From Gambelia wislizenii (Eukaryota > Chordata > Lepidosauria > Squamata > Crotaphytidae), in contig JAUMIR010000004.1 of the NCBI GenBank assembly GCA_030847615.1, positions 226,590,501 through 226,654,500 on the forward strand: a stretch of 64,000 nucleotides of DNA. Reading direction: 5' to 3'. The notes under the pieces are model-generated. The model was not told the DNA's origin and made no database searches. It was given only the letters and a program-made list of their open reading frames with translations. Below are positions 11,551-23,363 of the stretch, one piece after another. Numbering within the stretch: position 1 is the stretch's first letter; every line of letters starts with the position of its first letter. Position numbers and translations under genes: made by a program.

Positions 11551-12250
11551 AATGTTTCCTTTTTAGAATTTGCCAACTGTATTCCAGCAAGCAGAATGGC
11601 ACAACAGGCATTGCACTGTAGCCATAACATAATGTCCCAACTGAGATTCTTTAGTCAGCAGAGTACAAGGCTGAATATGTAAGAGTGCTACATTTTCTCC
11701 TGTAATCCAAGCTATAAAGAAAGCTCTGAGAAGAGTGTCAGAAAGTTTGTTATTCAAACTGAGCACACTGACAGGGATATGTGAAGTCCCAGAAAACTAC
11801 ATAATTTTCCCAAATGTGACTTTTTGTAAGAAGTATTGTTGCCTCAGTCTCATTCATGTCTTGCAACTACCCTACTGTTAAGTATTGCAGAGTCAGTCGC
11901 ACATATATCAAAATAATGAAACAAGCAGCAACTTGGTACACATGACACACATGCACACACAATGCCATTTTATACAATAGGAAGCAAATTAGAAAAAAGC
12001 ATTACCTGAATACAGATGTAATGCAACAACACAGAACATTCAAGACACACAAACAAAGTATAAAATATAGCTGCATAAAATCATGCTTGCCAGCTGATAA
12101 GCGGCACATTATAACATCAATGCCTGTATTATTAGCAGAAGTTAGCAATGATTGAAGAATACTGTCAAAACCACTTCTAAAATGCAGAGAGGTTCTTTGC
12201 TTCAAATAGTCATGGCAGAAAATGTTTGTAAAACACTAGCACATAACATA
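11551..12250. other. Intronic DNA with no assigned feature
   Basis: A short TG/CA-rich patch occurs at about 11935-11960. Otherwise nothing recognised. Confidence 0.4.
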
Positions 12251-12252
12251 CA

Positions 12253-12570
12253 CAGGTTGAGTCTCTCTTATCTGGAATTCCAAAATCTGAAATATTCCAA
12301 AATCCAAAATGGTCCACATGGGTGGCTGAGAGTGACCCCATTGCTTTTTGATGGTTCAATATACACTAACTTTGTTTCAAGCACAACATCATTAAAATAC
12401 TGTGTATAAATTTACCTCCAGGCTATGTGTATAAGGTATATATGAAACATAAATGAATTTCATGTATAGACTTGGGTCCCATCTCCAAGATCTCACTATG
12501 TATATGCAAGTATTCCAAAATACAAAATCCCTCTGGTCCCAGGAATTTTGGGTAAGGGAGACTCAACCTG
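12253..12570 (-). mobile_element. CAGGTTGAG-ended MITE, second copy in inverse orientation
   Basis: The ends are CAGGTTGAGTCTCTCTTATC and GAGACTCAACCTG, with TA after the right end. The interior is the reverse complement of the 9893-10192 copy (for example CAAGTCTATAC and GGTCCCATCTCCAAGA in complementary form). The two copies are 2.06 kb apart and face each other. Confidence 0.83.
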
Positions 12571-15225
12571 TACAGCAAAACATAAGCATGCAGAGGAGAG
12601 AGGTAGCCAAAATTTACCAAAGGGATACTACCTGATTATTTCTCTTGGCCCCAATTTATAAACCATTTTGTATTCTCCCTCCTCCATCCCAAAATCAAAT
12701 GAATTTCCAGTATACACACTCTTTCCACCTCTCTCCTCCCATGAAGAGTAATTTTGGGAAGAGAACAACTTCTTATATACATGGGAGTTTTTCCTGTGAG
12801 CCAAAATCCTGAAACCTCAATGATATGAATCATGTGAAGAACCTCTATGGATAATGGAGCCTCTTCCTGTCCATAAAGTCTCACTCTTCTTTATGAGGAG
12901 AACATCGTTGGCCAGGGGGTGGGGTGGGGACTACAGCTATCTTCCACCTTCTGGGCTGAACAAAGCTATAGTTTTGTAGCCTAATATGAGACATGAAAGG
13001 TTTGAACAGCAACCTTAATCTAGCTATCTTTCAGAAAAAATGATGAGATTTTGTACAGCAGAAGCAGCTGCCCATGTTATGCACATAAGGTATTATTTGG
13101 GGATTATGATAATAGGACAAAAAAAAATCGTTGGCCAGATTTTATAGCTCATCAGTCATTCTAAGAACTGGAGACAGAACCAAAGATTTCCAAAGTGACC
13201 AGACTCAGCTCTTTAAAAGATATCTTATCTATTCCAAGCCTACCTTTGCATATAAAATGTCTCCAAATTTTTTGCTCTGAATATAACCACCTGTAATTAA
13301 AGCAATAGTTTCCTAAATCTAGAAACCAGTTGCGCTTTAAAGGAGTGCGGCAGTTGGAGAACCTAAGCTGTTGTTGTTGTTTTAACACTAATGAACTGTG
13401 ATTGGTATCAGGCTTTCTATAATGTCATCCCAGAAAAAGGATTTTTTTGTAAAATGGTCCCAAGACAAAAAACCTTCTTAAGATACCCACAAAAGCATTT
13501 GACACTGAAGAGTCAGTGTTGCTAAGCAGCTGTGAAGAACACCAAAGTGGCACTATTCCTGACCAAGGGGCTTACACAAGAACAGAGACAGGTAAGAAGT
13601 TGAAGGGAAAGGTCAGAGAAGAAAGAGCAGTGAAGAATTACGCTGCCATGGAGGTGTGGTTCATCTGGCTTAAGAAAAGAGACTGCTGAAAAGAGACATG
13701 AAGGAAGAGAGCAAGTGACTACAGGCTCCTTCAAGACAGAGGGCTCCCAGCACCATACTGTGACATTGTGCAGATCTTCCATCTTTTCTTCTTTAATGGA
13801 TATAAGTGAAACATTGTGCCAAAACAACAGTAAGAGCTCCAGAGATGGAAGAAGAAAAAGAGACAAAGGAAATGGCAAAAGAACTTTTGAGGAACTCATA
13901 GAAAAGGAGACCAAATGAAGAGACAAAAATGCCTCCTAAAGCAGCTTTTTATGCTAGAATTTCCCTGCCACTTTCATAGAATTTTACAGGGAAGCAGAGA
14001 GATATTTTCTACTTCCAGCCCTGAACCCTCTAATGTTTTCCCACCACCTATTCTGCATCTTTTCTTACCACACACATAAAACACAAATTCATGCCCAGAA
14101 TTAAGAAAGAAGAGCTGAAATAGTTGCACAATGTCTTTTGATGGGTAGGCCAAACAGACCATATGGAAACATGAAGAAGTGCATGGAGTAAAAAGCATTA
14201 TGAAAGGAGGTATCTCTTTTAGATAAATAACTACAGCTCTCTCAAAATGTATAATAAAGAGACCTAGATGCAAGTTCTTTTTTCTTTTTTAAAAAAAAAA
14301 AAACTTCTATTTTAACTGGCCTGTGGCAAAACCCATTGCAAAATAGCCAGCAGTCTCAAAGACAGCCGGAAATCTCAGGAAAATCTTCAGAATAGGAGCA
14401 GATTATTAAGGTCAGAATCTTTGTCATCATGGAATAGGTACATGCAAAGGGTTGTAGGGCCCTTTGGGACCTTCTCAACCACCATGAGTTCCATGCTGCC
14501 ATTTCCTAAAACTAGAAATGATGTTTTGGTTAATATTTTTTGATGCTGTGAAGCTATTTTGGGTTGGTGGGCCTCAAACCAAAAAGTTAAGAAAAAACTG
14601 TCTTACAGATATATTTTGGGACTGATAGTTATGCTTTGGGTCATTTAAAAAAAAAAAAAAGAGTATGGTTTTGCAGACCTTTTAGACCCTTGAGGAACTC
14701 CTCCATTACAGCCAACCCATTACTCTCACACAGAATGAGTTTGGCAAGCTTTAAATCAGAATGAAAACTGCCAAGATAGAAACCTCTGATACTGTGTTGG
14801 GAATTTCAGAAACTGCAGCCTACCATAACTAGGTAGTTTTCCATTATTAAAAGTATATTTAATAATACCTCCACTGAGATCCTTCTGAGCCAGATACAAA
14901 ATCAGATGGGTACATATACACTAGAAATACACTACTTTCAATCTTCTAAAAGAGCACAAATGCACTATCTGAGAACACACTATGCATTCTTGAATTGCAG
15001 TTCTGATTCCCAATAGAGTTCCTCAGCAGAAAGGAGATAACTAGAAAGCTAAAACCGTGTGGTGATTTTTACTGCTGATGGCTTTTGTGGGTCTACTCAC
15101 AATGGAAATCTTTGAGATGCTCAAAAGGGCACTTGCTGTATACAGGTTGCACCCCACCCAATTTATGTGGGAGATACATTTCTGGACTTACCACAGACAG
15201 GTAAAACCATGTATATTAGCAAACT
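12571..15225. other. Intronic DNA with no assigned feature
   Basis: Contains A-rich patches (14289-14302, 14648-14660) but no exon, paired transposon ends or coding homology recognisable by eye. Confidence 0.4.
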
Positions 15226-15227
15226 GC

Positions 15228-15412
15228 CACAGAATCACACTGGAGGGTCTAGAAAATGCCTAGATAGGATGCCTCTCCAGGCATCTGGCACAACTCTATG
15301 GCCAACCTCTGGTGGAAGTTGACCATAGAGTTGCGCTGGAAGACCTGCTGGTGCCAAGACAGACCTCCTCCAGTGTGACTCTATAGTCTTCCAGATGCCT
15401 AGAGAGACCTTT
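15228..15412. repeat. Imperfect palindromic repeat (probable MITE)
   Basis: The left side contains CACACTGGAGGGTCT and CTCTCCAGGCATCTGG. The right side contains AGACCTCCTCCAGTGTG and CCAGATGCCTAGAGAG, in inverse order and complement. An inner pair ACTCTATGGCCAAC / GTTGACCATAGAGT folds back at the centre. No target duplication identified. Confidence 0.6.
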
Positions 15413-15424
15413 CCCCCTGATAGT

Positions 15425-15800
15425 GGGTAAGTTAAACCATGGGTACCGATCCTGCATAAAGCAGGGGGAGGGGGAGAGTGACCTACATTACATAAATAGG
15501 AGGCTAGGATGGCTCCTTATTTGCTGTCTTTCCATCAATAAGTGAAAAGCTTTCTATTCCAACAGACTTTTAGGAACTGACTACAAAGGCTTTCAACAAC
15601 GTGTTGTTTTACTGGCCTTTATCTTTTGATGAATTTGTTTAAATGGTTTTAATTCTATGGATAGTTTAATCACATTTTAATATTGTTTTGTTATGTTTTA
15701 CTTATGTCTTGATACACACTTTTATCTGTATTTCCTTTATTTTTTGTAAGCTGCCTTGAATCCCAGTTTTGGGGAAAAGGTAACATATAAAAGAATAATA
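15425..15800 (+). mobile_element. L2 LINE 3' end fragment
   Basis: It contains GGAGGCTAGGATGGCTCC followed by TTTCCATCAATAAGTGAAAA (the last coding and start of UTR of reptile L2) and the tail TTGTAAGCTGCCTTGAATCC with GGGGAAAAGGTAACATATAA. No intact frame. Confidence 0.72.
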
Positions 15801-16786
15801 ACAGTAACAATAATACAGGAAGGACAATCCATCCTGTTTCAGATGTAATAAGAGCCACAAGATGATCACATTCCACTATCTATAAATCTGCAACAAGTAT
15901 CTTCAAGCAAGAAAATAAAAGTAAGATAAGCATGTCCAATAATGCTAAATAGATTTTAAATTCTACATTGTTAAAAAAAAAAAAAAGCTTTCTCTTTTGC
16001 TTACAATTGCCTTAGAAGAGCCTGCAGTGTAAACCAGCACTAAAGAAAGCAAAAATAATCGCGGTAGGCAGTTTCTTACCTTTCTACTGTTGACATGTCT
16101 CCCCCCATTAACCAAAAACACACAACCTTTGTGAGCCAGCCTAATAAAATGGCTGCACTGCCAGCTGCGCAGGATCACCATAGAGGTTCTAGAGCCAGCC
16201 AGAGTTCCATCCCGAGGCAGTGCTTACACTGAGCGCACAAGAAAGAAGTCAATTTAATTGTAAAAGTAAGTAACAGTGATCTGTCATTAAAATTCATCAG
16301 CTGTTACACTGCACAAAAGCTAATCACTTTTTAAAAAGCCCTCAACACACAATAATTACTCTTTTCTATTTCTTGTCCCTCTCCATCCACACTCAGATTC
16401 AGACACATTTCACTTTCACACAATAGTGGCAAAGTGTTCTCCTCATCACATTAAATTTCGTTACATGCTTTTAAAAAACTGAAATAGAACGGACCCGCTT
16501 AGAGTATTGCAGCAACTTTCTGACATCTGCTTGCATAACCAACAGAGGGGTACAATGAGTTAGATTCTGTTTCCTTGCAACCCCTCAGGGAATTTAGGAG
16601 GGGGAGACAGAACAAACCAGAGAAAGCATTTAAGCAACTGAAAACATCCATTTAAGCAACAGAAAACACCAGAGAAGGAAAGAGAAACACAGATCTATCA
16701 CACAAGAAAGACATCATAGAAAAACAGAAAGATTATTGAAGCTAAGACTCAAGAAAAAATGTTTTCCTTTTGTTTAAATGAACAAT
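15801..16786. other. Intronic DNA with no assigned feature
   Basis: No exon or transposon ends recognised. An A-rich run lies at 15970-15985. Confidence 0.4.
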
Positions 16787-16788
16787 TA

Positions 16789-17511
16789 CAGTCGACTCTC
16801 CACATTCACAGGTTTTGATTATTCACAGTTTGTAGCTGCTGCTTAACTAATTTAACTTTCAAGACCCCCTCCTCCTCCTCCTCCTGTCCTTGCAACAATA
16901 CAATCTTCACCTCACCATGCTTCAGCCTGATTTGCAAAGTCCCTCTGCCTTCCTCTACTCTGCTGAGAGGACTTGGTCTGCCCCCCTTGCCCATTCCATC
17001 CTTCTAATCCCCTCCTCTCCCCCACTACTATACTAGCACCGTCAGTACTTTCCTTTCCTACCTTTGAATGACACCATCTCCACCAGATTTACAAAGTCCC
17101 TCTGCCCTTCACACTGAAAGAGGAGGGAAATTTAAGAGTGGCAGAGCTATTTCTGTGGCAGATGAGAAGAAAATTAGAGTGGTGGTGTTGCCAGGACAGA
17201 GAGAGTGGAAGTAAGAGAAGGGGGAGGAGGATGGAGTGGGCGAGGAGGTGGAACCTGCGTACCTGTTGGCAGTCGTAGCAGCAGCAGCATCTCCTGCTAC
17301 TGCTAACATTCAATTCAGAGTGGTGGAAAACAGAAGGACTCTGCAAATCTGGCCAAGACATCATGCAAAGACAGGAGAGGGGGGTACCAGCAGCGCTGCT
17401 AGTGGGAGAGGAGTCTGTACTGTAGTATGTATGCTTGGGGCTGGGCTTAACTTATTTGCTCTCCCCCCTTTTGCAGTGCCTCTCTCTCCTGCAAATGTGA
17501 ACGGTCAACTG
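16789..17511. mobile_element. Tigger-like element, 723 bp, GC-rich interior
   Basis: The left end is CAGTCGACTCTCCACATTCA and the right end TGTGAACGGTCAACTG, flanked by TA (16787-16788 and 17512-17513). The interior is rich in C/T and G/A tracts (a CTC run at 16869-16886, GCA run at 17279-17290) and has no transposase. Long frames in it are a product of low stop density in GC-rich DNA. Confidence 0.78.
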
Positions 17512-17566
17512 TAGACACTAATCCCAAAAGCAGAAGTATAATGCCGTGACCTAATGCTAAGTTGTA

Positions 17567-18108
17567 CAGTAGCACCCCTGCATCCGCTGATTCACCATCC
17601 ACTGATTCAATTATCCACAGATGGTGACAGCAGGGGGGGATGGGGGAGGGAGGGGAGATCTTGCCTCTCTTCTCCCTTTGCCCCCGGGATCGCTGCCCGA
17701 GCTCACTCCTGGGATCACTCCCACGGTGGTAATGGCAACGCAGGGGTGAAGGGAGAGGAGAGATCTGCATCCCTCCTTCCTTTGCCCCTGGGATCACTGC
17801 CCAGGATTGCTCTGCCCGGGGCAGAAATGGCGATGCAGGAGTGAAGGGGGGGGGGAGGAGAGATCTTGTCTTCCTCCTCCTTTTGCCCACGGGATTGCTC
17901 CCGGGGATCACTCCCAGGGAGGAAATGGTGACACGGGGACGAAGGGAGGGAAGGAAAGCTCTCGCCTCCTTCTTCCCTTTGCCCCTGATTTTCTGCCCAG
18001 GATTGCTCCCGGGGTGGAAATGGTGATGGGGGGGTTGCTTTTATCCATGGATTTCATTATCTGTGGGGGGACTTGAACCAATCCCCTGCAGATACAGGGG
18101 TCCTACTG
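17567..18108 (+). mobile_element. Tigger-like MITE carrying an internal minisatellite
   Basis: The left end CAGTAGCACCCCTGCATCCG and right end ATACAGGGGTCCTACTG are flanked by TA on both sides. Inside, 17630-18040 consists of about four imperfect units near 100 bp with GGGAGGGGAGATCTTG, CTTTGCCCCCGGGATCGCT and GGAAATGGTGA motifs. The same architecture in inverse orientation is found at 36325-37119. Confidence 0.82.
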
Positions 18109-18110
18109 TA

Positions 18111-19896
18111 AATCCTTATCTCTTCCTATGTTCCCCTATACTGAGAAAACAGCTTTTCATAGGTGTCACCCTACAATGAAATTATACAGACTCCCATATA
18201 AGAACAGTGATTGCCAGTGACATATTAGATCAGCTTGTGGAAACAAGTAAGATGTTTCATCCTTTTTAAATGTAGTAATACTAACCAAATTTGACTAATT
18301 CTGGAAGAAGGGGTTGGCACCTCTGCTCTCCCTGGCTCCTGGTGAAATTATTTGTGAGTACTGTACTCTGTATTCTTTTCAGCATATGCTGTCTCTTCAA
18401 ATGATATGAATGTATTAGAAACCTTTTAAAAAAATAATCCATGGATGAAAAAAAAACAGTTGCCTTCATATCAGAGCCACCAAAAGCTTTTCACACTGAC
18501 TTCTCAGAAGGCCCACTAGTCCATGCTATGAAGACCACATTGCCTTCTTTTGCATTATCTGTCATTTACTCTTTCCCTATCAATATAAATGCTTTATGTT
18601 CCCCTCTCCACCTTGAAAAAAAATCAACCTAAAATCTGTAGATATTGTTTTAAAATATATTGAAAAAAGACCTCCTAAATCTTGCAGGCTCTGTACACAA
18701 GGTAAACCTTTATTTCCACAAAATACCTAAACATGGGTAATTTGCAGAAAGACTTGGAACAAAAAAGTACTTGTATTTTTCCCCCTCTTCTGTTTCTGTC
18801 TCCGTGGCTGGCCCTGCTGTGGAAATTTTTTAATGGTGTACTAATCTCTCTGTGTTTTGCCATGTTGCTTGTGCTATCTGTTTTCCAGCTTACCTGGACT
18901 ATCTAGAAGACATATTTAGCATAGAGCATATAAGAAATCTCTTGAACGAACCATATGGATAATGCTGATATTGCCTGCTGCTTCTGTTAGTTTCTGGGAT
19001 TACAGGAAACCTTCCACATTCTGCCCATCCTACTTGTTCACATGAACATAGCAACAAAAATGCATCATCATGTGAACATGGGCTGGGTTTGGACATCAGA
19101 CATAAACAAACGTTCATGAAACCAGGAATGACTGTGGGACTGAACATTCTTCTGTTTCCCTCTCATCTCACCTCCATTCTTTCACTATAGCGCTTGCTTC
19201 AGTGTTTCATTCCTGGTATTTTCTGTTACATCCCAACTGGGGAATGCTAGATTAATGTCTGTTAACAAACTGACCATTAACAAAAGATTAGTTAACTGAC
19301 CATAGCCTACTATCCTGGTTTGTTAACAGCCATTAAGCTAGAGTTTTCCATTTTGGACAGAACAGGAAGCTCTAGAATGAAGCTAGGAATTAAGCCACAA
19401 CATTGTGGGGGTGATGGTGGAGATGACACTCATTTCCAGCTTCCTAAGCCATGGTTTGTGAGACTAAGAAAGATAATCCAAACCTGACGTCTATGTAAGT
19501 GCATCTGTATTAACGTGGGGCCTTAAGAACACCTATATAGATCTAAATTTTCCAATTATCTATGCAAAAAAGATACTTACTGGCAAATAACAGCTAGAAA
19601 CTCCTGGCCTAATTGCTAAATATGGATGGGGAAGTTACCTCTAGGAGTGCCAGTAGGCAAACAGCCAAAAGCGTTCAGGTTGTTCCAAGCCTTCTCCAGC
19701 TGAATAAACATCAGCCAAACAAAGCCTTGCTTTAGGCTCTGTTGTTTAAGAAAAGAACTAGAGATTTCTGGCACTATATCTAAGAATCAGTACCACAGAG
19801 AGAAAGAGAGAGAAAATTAGTTGATACTAGAGCAGAACAAAAGGCAGCAGAGGGCTTTATATAGATACAGGCCTCTCCACTTTGAGATGTCCACAA
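18111..19896. other. Intronic DNA with no assigned feature
   Basis: No exon, transposon ends or arrays recognised by eye. Confidence 0.4.
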
Positions 19897-19898
19897 AG

Positions 19899-20678
19899 TA
19901 CCATATATTCTGGCATATAAGACTGCTTTTTTAACACTTGAAAATCTCCTCCAAAGTGGGGGGGTGTCTTATGGGCCCAGCAGATCTTTTCCCCTGCTGT
20001 GAGAATGACTGCCTTGTCTTTGAAATGTAAAAATTGCCTGGGCAGTTTTCCCAGCAGATCCTTCCCCCTGCTGTGAGAATGACTGCTTTGCTTTTAAAGT
20101 GTTAAATGTCCCTCCATTTAGCTCAGGAGAGAAGAAAAACAGTCCATTAAAATTATGTTAGCCTAAAATTAGAATTCCTGGATTCAGACTCATCATTTTG
20201 CATCAAGTTTTGTCTATGGTGAAATTCTCTTTTCTGAATAAAAGCTTCTAGTAGAGTTAAATCATTCTTTAATTGCAAGGTATTTATTATGGGATTGTAT
20301 TTTTGTAAACTTGCAGGAAGATTCCCATTTGCATAGCTTTGGGGGATTTCCTCTCCAGGAGTTTGCAAAGGGCTCTAAAACCATTCATGTGCTCATTCAA
20401 AAATGTGGGATTTGATAGCTTCATATTAACCAGCTTCATATTAATCAGCTTAATTATTAATGCAACCTTACTTTCCAAAGATTGAACACCACAGAGATTT
20501 TTCATAGTATCCCATGCTTTTTTAGCTGTTCTCAGTCCTTTAATTTCACAGACTATTCCATCATCTACAGCCACTGAGCTGGCTGGATGGGTGGGTGGGG
20601 GGCAAACTCTATATTTTAACTTAAAAAGGGGGGGGTGTCTTATATGCCCGGTTGTTTTATACACCACAATATACGGTA
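19899..20678. mobile_element. Terminal-inverted-repeat element with internal copia-gag fragment
   Basis: The left end TACCATATATTCTGGCATAT and right end (complement TACCGTATATTGTGGTGTAT) form an imperfect inverted repeat, each followed by a GTCTTAT-type motif. Two near-identical units of about 67 bp (GCAGATC, CCTGCTGTGAGAATGACTGC) lie in tandem at 19975-20105. The right two thirds holds a protein-like fragment described separately. No clear target duplication; superfamily not assigned. Confidence 0.65.
20153..20600 (-). pseudogene. Ty1/copia Gag fragment
   Basis: On the minus strand the frame contains LRTAKKAWDTMKNLCGVQSL followed by IKLINMKL and NEHMNGFRALCKLLE, the pattern of copia-type Gag (UBN2 family). 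It continues in a second frame after a frameshift and then decays. No LTR, protease or polymerase is next to it; it lies between the inverted repeats of the element at 19899-20678. Confidence 0.62.
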
Positions 20679-20765
20679 GCTAGAACTGAGCACATAGTTT
20701 TCCTACAAAATCTTCTCAGTACATTCAAACTAAACTGACAAATAGAGTTTTAATTAACCATCCAA

Positions 20766-20767
<2 letters not shown>

Positions 20768-20800
<33 letters not shown>

Positions 20801-20801
20801 T
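20768..20801. repeat. (ATT)n microsatellite
   Basis: Eleven or so TTA/ATT units in an uninterrupted run. Confidence 0.9.
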
Positions 20802-21259
20802 TGCTATGAACTGGAGATGTAATTCTGGTGATAAATTTATCATGGTTGAGCCTTCCTCCCAGGAACTGCCTAATCTATCAGAAAAAAAAAAAGAAATATG
20901 TCATGTAGAAACCTAATATATGCAGGAATTTTTCCAGCATGGGGCTATTACAACCCCACAAAAAGACAAAGACATGTGAATCCACACATACTAACAACCA
21001 GATAATTTTTAAAAAATGATTCATACCAGGTAGAACCTATGTGCAACCGAGCCCAGACAGTAAGTTGATAGAGATACCCTATCAATTTGTACAAAGTTTC
21101 TCTCACTTATTCATCTGCTCACGGAAAGCCAGACCTAATTCCTTTGTGCTACAGTTTTAAAAGCTTCACAACATTCCTTCAGCGTGCAATGAAACAAAAG
21201 GCAAAATATCTTACGATAAACTAGCACAATTCTTGCCCAACTGGTATGTCATATGCTAC

Positions 21260-21489
21260 CTGTTTCCTTAAGTCCTGAGCCGATCGATGAAGGGTGTTGT
21301 GGTGGTTGTAAATGAGCCCTTTTGCAGAGAAGCCCGGGTTTGTTGTTGAATGGTGATTAGCAGCAGACTGGTCTTTTCGACTTTCAGACCTGTGTTCGCT
21401 GTTTCTCTCCTTTGCTGGCGTTGTCTCTTTGACTTTGTGTTTCTGGACAGGTTCCCTCTCTTTTGTTGATTTGCTGGATCCATTGAAGA
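21260..21489 (-). CDS. JARID2: JARID2 coding exon c (basic low-complexity linker)
   Basis: The exon encodes [18 protein letters not shown], then a charged and histidine-rich linker, and ends in [11 protein letters not shown]. This is the JARID2 segment between the acidic tract and the large JmjN exon. The acceptor is CTCTTCCCAG at 21490-21499 and the donor GTAGCATATG at 21250-21259, with a non-consensus +4 to +6. It ends on a complete glutamine codon, so the next exon starts in phase 0. No folded domain is expected. In mammals this neighbourhood belongs to the PRC2-, RNA- and nucleosome-contacting half of the protein; that assignment is family knowledge. Confidence 0.9.
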
Positions 21490-21714
21490 CTGGGAAGAGA
21501 GAACGAAGATCCATGAGAAAAACAAGTAGCAAAAAAGGAAGGAAAAAGCAAGATGAAAATGAATTCCAAATTCCAGTTCAAGCTCCTTTTAAATATGGGA
21601 TTAGGAGGAGCCGCACTTATTATCTAACAAATTTAAAATATAACTTTCCATAAAGAAACCCAAATAGCAACCTCAAAGTAGGGCAAGAGACTGCTATATA
21701 TAGGGATAATCATG

Positions 21715-22180
21715 CATGTATGTCTCAGATAAGATTGGTCAGGCAAACACATTTTGGAAAGTGTTCAGAAACTTCAGCAGGTGTAAGATGTTGTGGCCAA
21801 ATTATTGACTGGAATTGGTTACGGAGAGCATGTGACCTGCTTGTTAAAGAAGCTTCTCCAGTGACTGGCCTGCATCTGGGCTTAATTCAAACTGCTTGTT
21901 ACTTCTAAAGTCCTATACAACTTGAGTCCAGGCTATATGAAGATTTAGTATTCTTTCATATAAGCCCGCTACAGGGTTTTGAGATCTATGGAAGAGATCT
22001 GTCACCTCAGAGGCATGTTTGGTGGTGGCTGCTCCTAAATTGTGGAACACTCTTCTAAGGGAGGCCAGGCTGGCTCCCTCCTTGTTGTTTTTCCATCAAC
22101 AACCAAAATGGGTTTTCAGTGGTTGGCTGACAGCTAAGAAAGGGGCTTTTAACAGGTGTGTTTTAAAACTATAATTCACT
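21715..22180 (+). mobile_element. L2 LINE 3' end, left part (interrupted)
   Basis: It contains the decayed C-terminal L2 motif region (CATTTTGGAAAGTGTTCAGA, TGACTGGCCTGCATCTGGGC) and GGAACACTCTTCTAAGGGAG, typical of the last codons of reptile L2. The remaining 3' tail resumes at 23364 after an L1 insertion and at 23615 after a MITE. Confidence 0.75.
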
Positions 22181-23363
22181 AACTAAGGGAAATACAGAGG
22201 GAAAACTAATTATGAAATCTAAAGAACAACTAGAGGAAATATGTAAAATTAATTGGTTTAATTACCATCAATTAAAAAATCAGATTTATAGAAGACATAA
22301 AAACAGAAAATATAGAAAGAGAAGAAAACAACTTAGATAATATGGGAAGAACAAAAGAAAAAAAAGATCAGTAAGTTATACAAATTAATACTAAACAGAA
22401 ATTTAGAAATGGATAACATTAAAGAATACATAATCAACTGGGCAAGGGATTTGGGTCATCCTCTAGAACTCAAAGACTGAGAAAAAGCCAGGAATAAAAC
22501 CAACAAGTTCACTATTAAGTGGAAACTTAAAAAGAAAATTATATGAAAATTGCCCACAGGTGGTATTACACCCCCTCAAGACTCAACAAAATGAACAATT
22601 CTATTAGCAACAGGTGTTGGAAATGCCAGAAAAACACAGGATCTTTGCTACATATGTGGTGGAGTTGCAAAGTGGTGTAAAATTTTTGGAGAAAGGTTCT
22701 TAAGATATGTTAAAAATTCAATTTGAACCAAAATCTGAGCTATTTTTACTGAATATGATGAATATATTAAAAAAAGGAAGATGAGATAAAAAAATTGGAA
22801 AATTATTCTGTACTTAATTTCTGCAGCAAGAATGATAGCTCAGAAGTGGAAAACACCAAATGCACCCACCATAGATGAATGGACCTTAAAATCACAAGAC
22901 ATGTTAGAATTAGACTTACTGACCGCTAAAATCCATAATTTACCAAAAAGAAAATAATTAGAAAAATGGAAACCAGTATTAAAGCTCTGGGGAAAAAGAG
23001 GAATATGTTACGATAAAGAGAATTTTGTTACTAATGGGATAAGATTAATAGAAACAAATGGTAGGAATTGAAAAAGAATTAGATATATTATGAGAACATA
23101 TCAGGGAAAATAGCAGAGAATAGCTAGATAAGATGGATGTTAACAGAAGTCAGTTTAATATTGATTGATGTAAATACATTCAATCCAAGTGTACCAAACC
23201 AATAGGAAGTCTTATGCAATTTCATTTGATCTGTTTTATTTGACGTTACAGAATACATCAGGCAAAACAATTATTTTAAATAATATTGATATCGTAAATA
23301 TGAATTTGCTTTATAGACTTGTATTGTTCAATTATTAATTTACATAATTAAAAATAATTTTAA
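22181..23363 (+). mobile_element. L1 LINE 3' fragment inserted into L2 tail
   Basis: The plus strand encodes ISNRCWKCQKNTGSLLHMWW followed by SCKVV, the CCHC-like C-terminal segment of L1 ORF2, with many stops, then an A/T-rich 3' part. The insertion is flanked by AAAACTATAATTCACT (22165-22180) and AAAACTGTAACTCACT (23364-23379), 14 of 16 identical, as expected for target-primed insertion of a 5'-truncated L1. Confidence 0.82.

Noticed and set aside
13522..13926. 134-codon minus-strand frame rich in leucine and serine
   Set aside because: No recognisable domain, no splice context, and it begins in purine-rich intronic DNA. Chance is the best explanation.
17447..18076. Frames of 90-154 codons on both strands
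   Set aside because: Same situation as above: they are stop-poor frames in the 17567-18108 minisatellite element.
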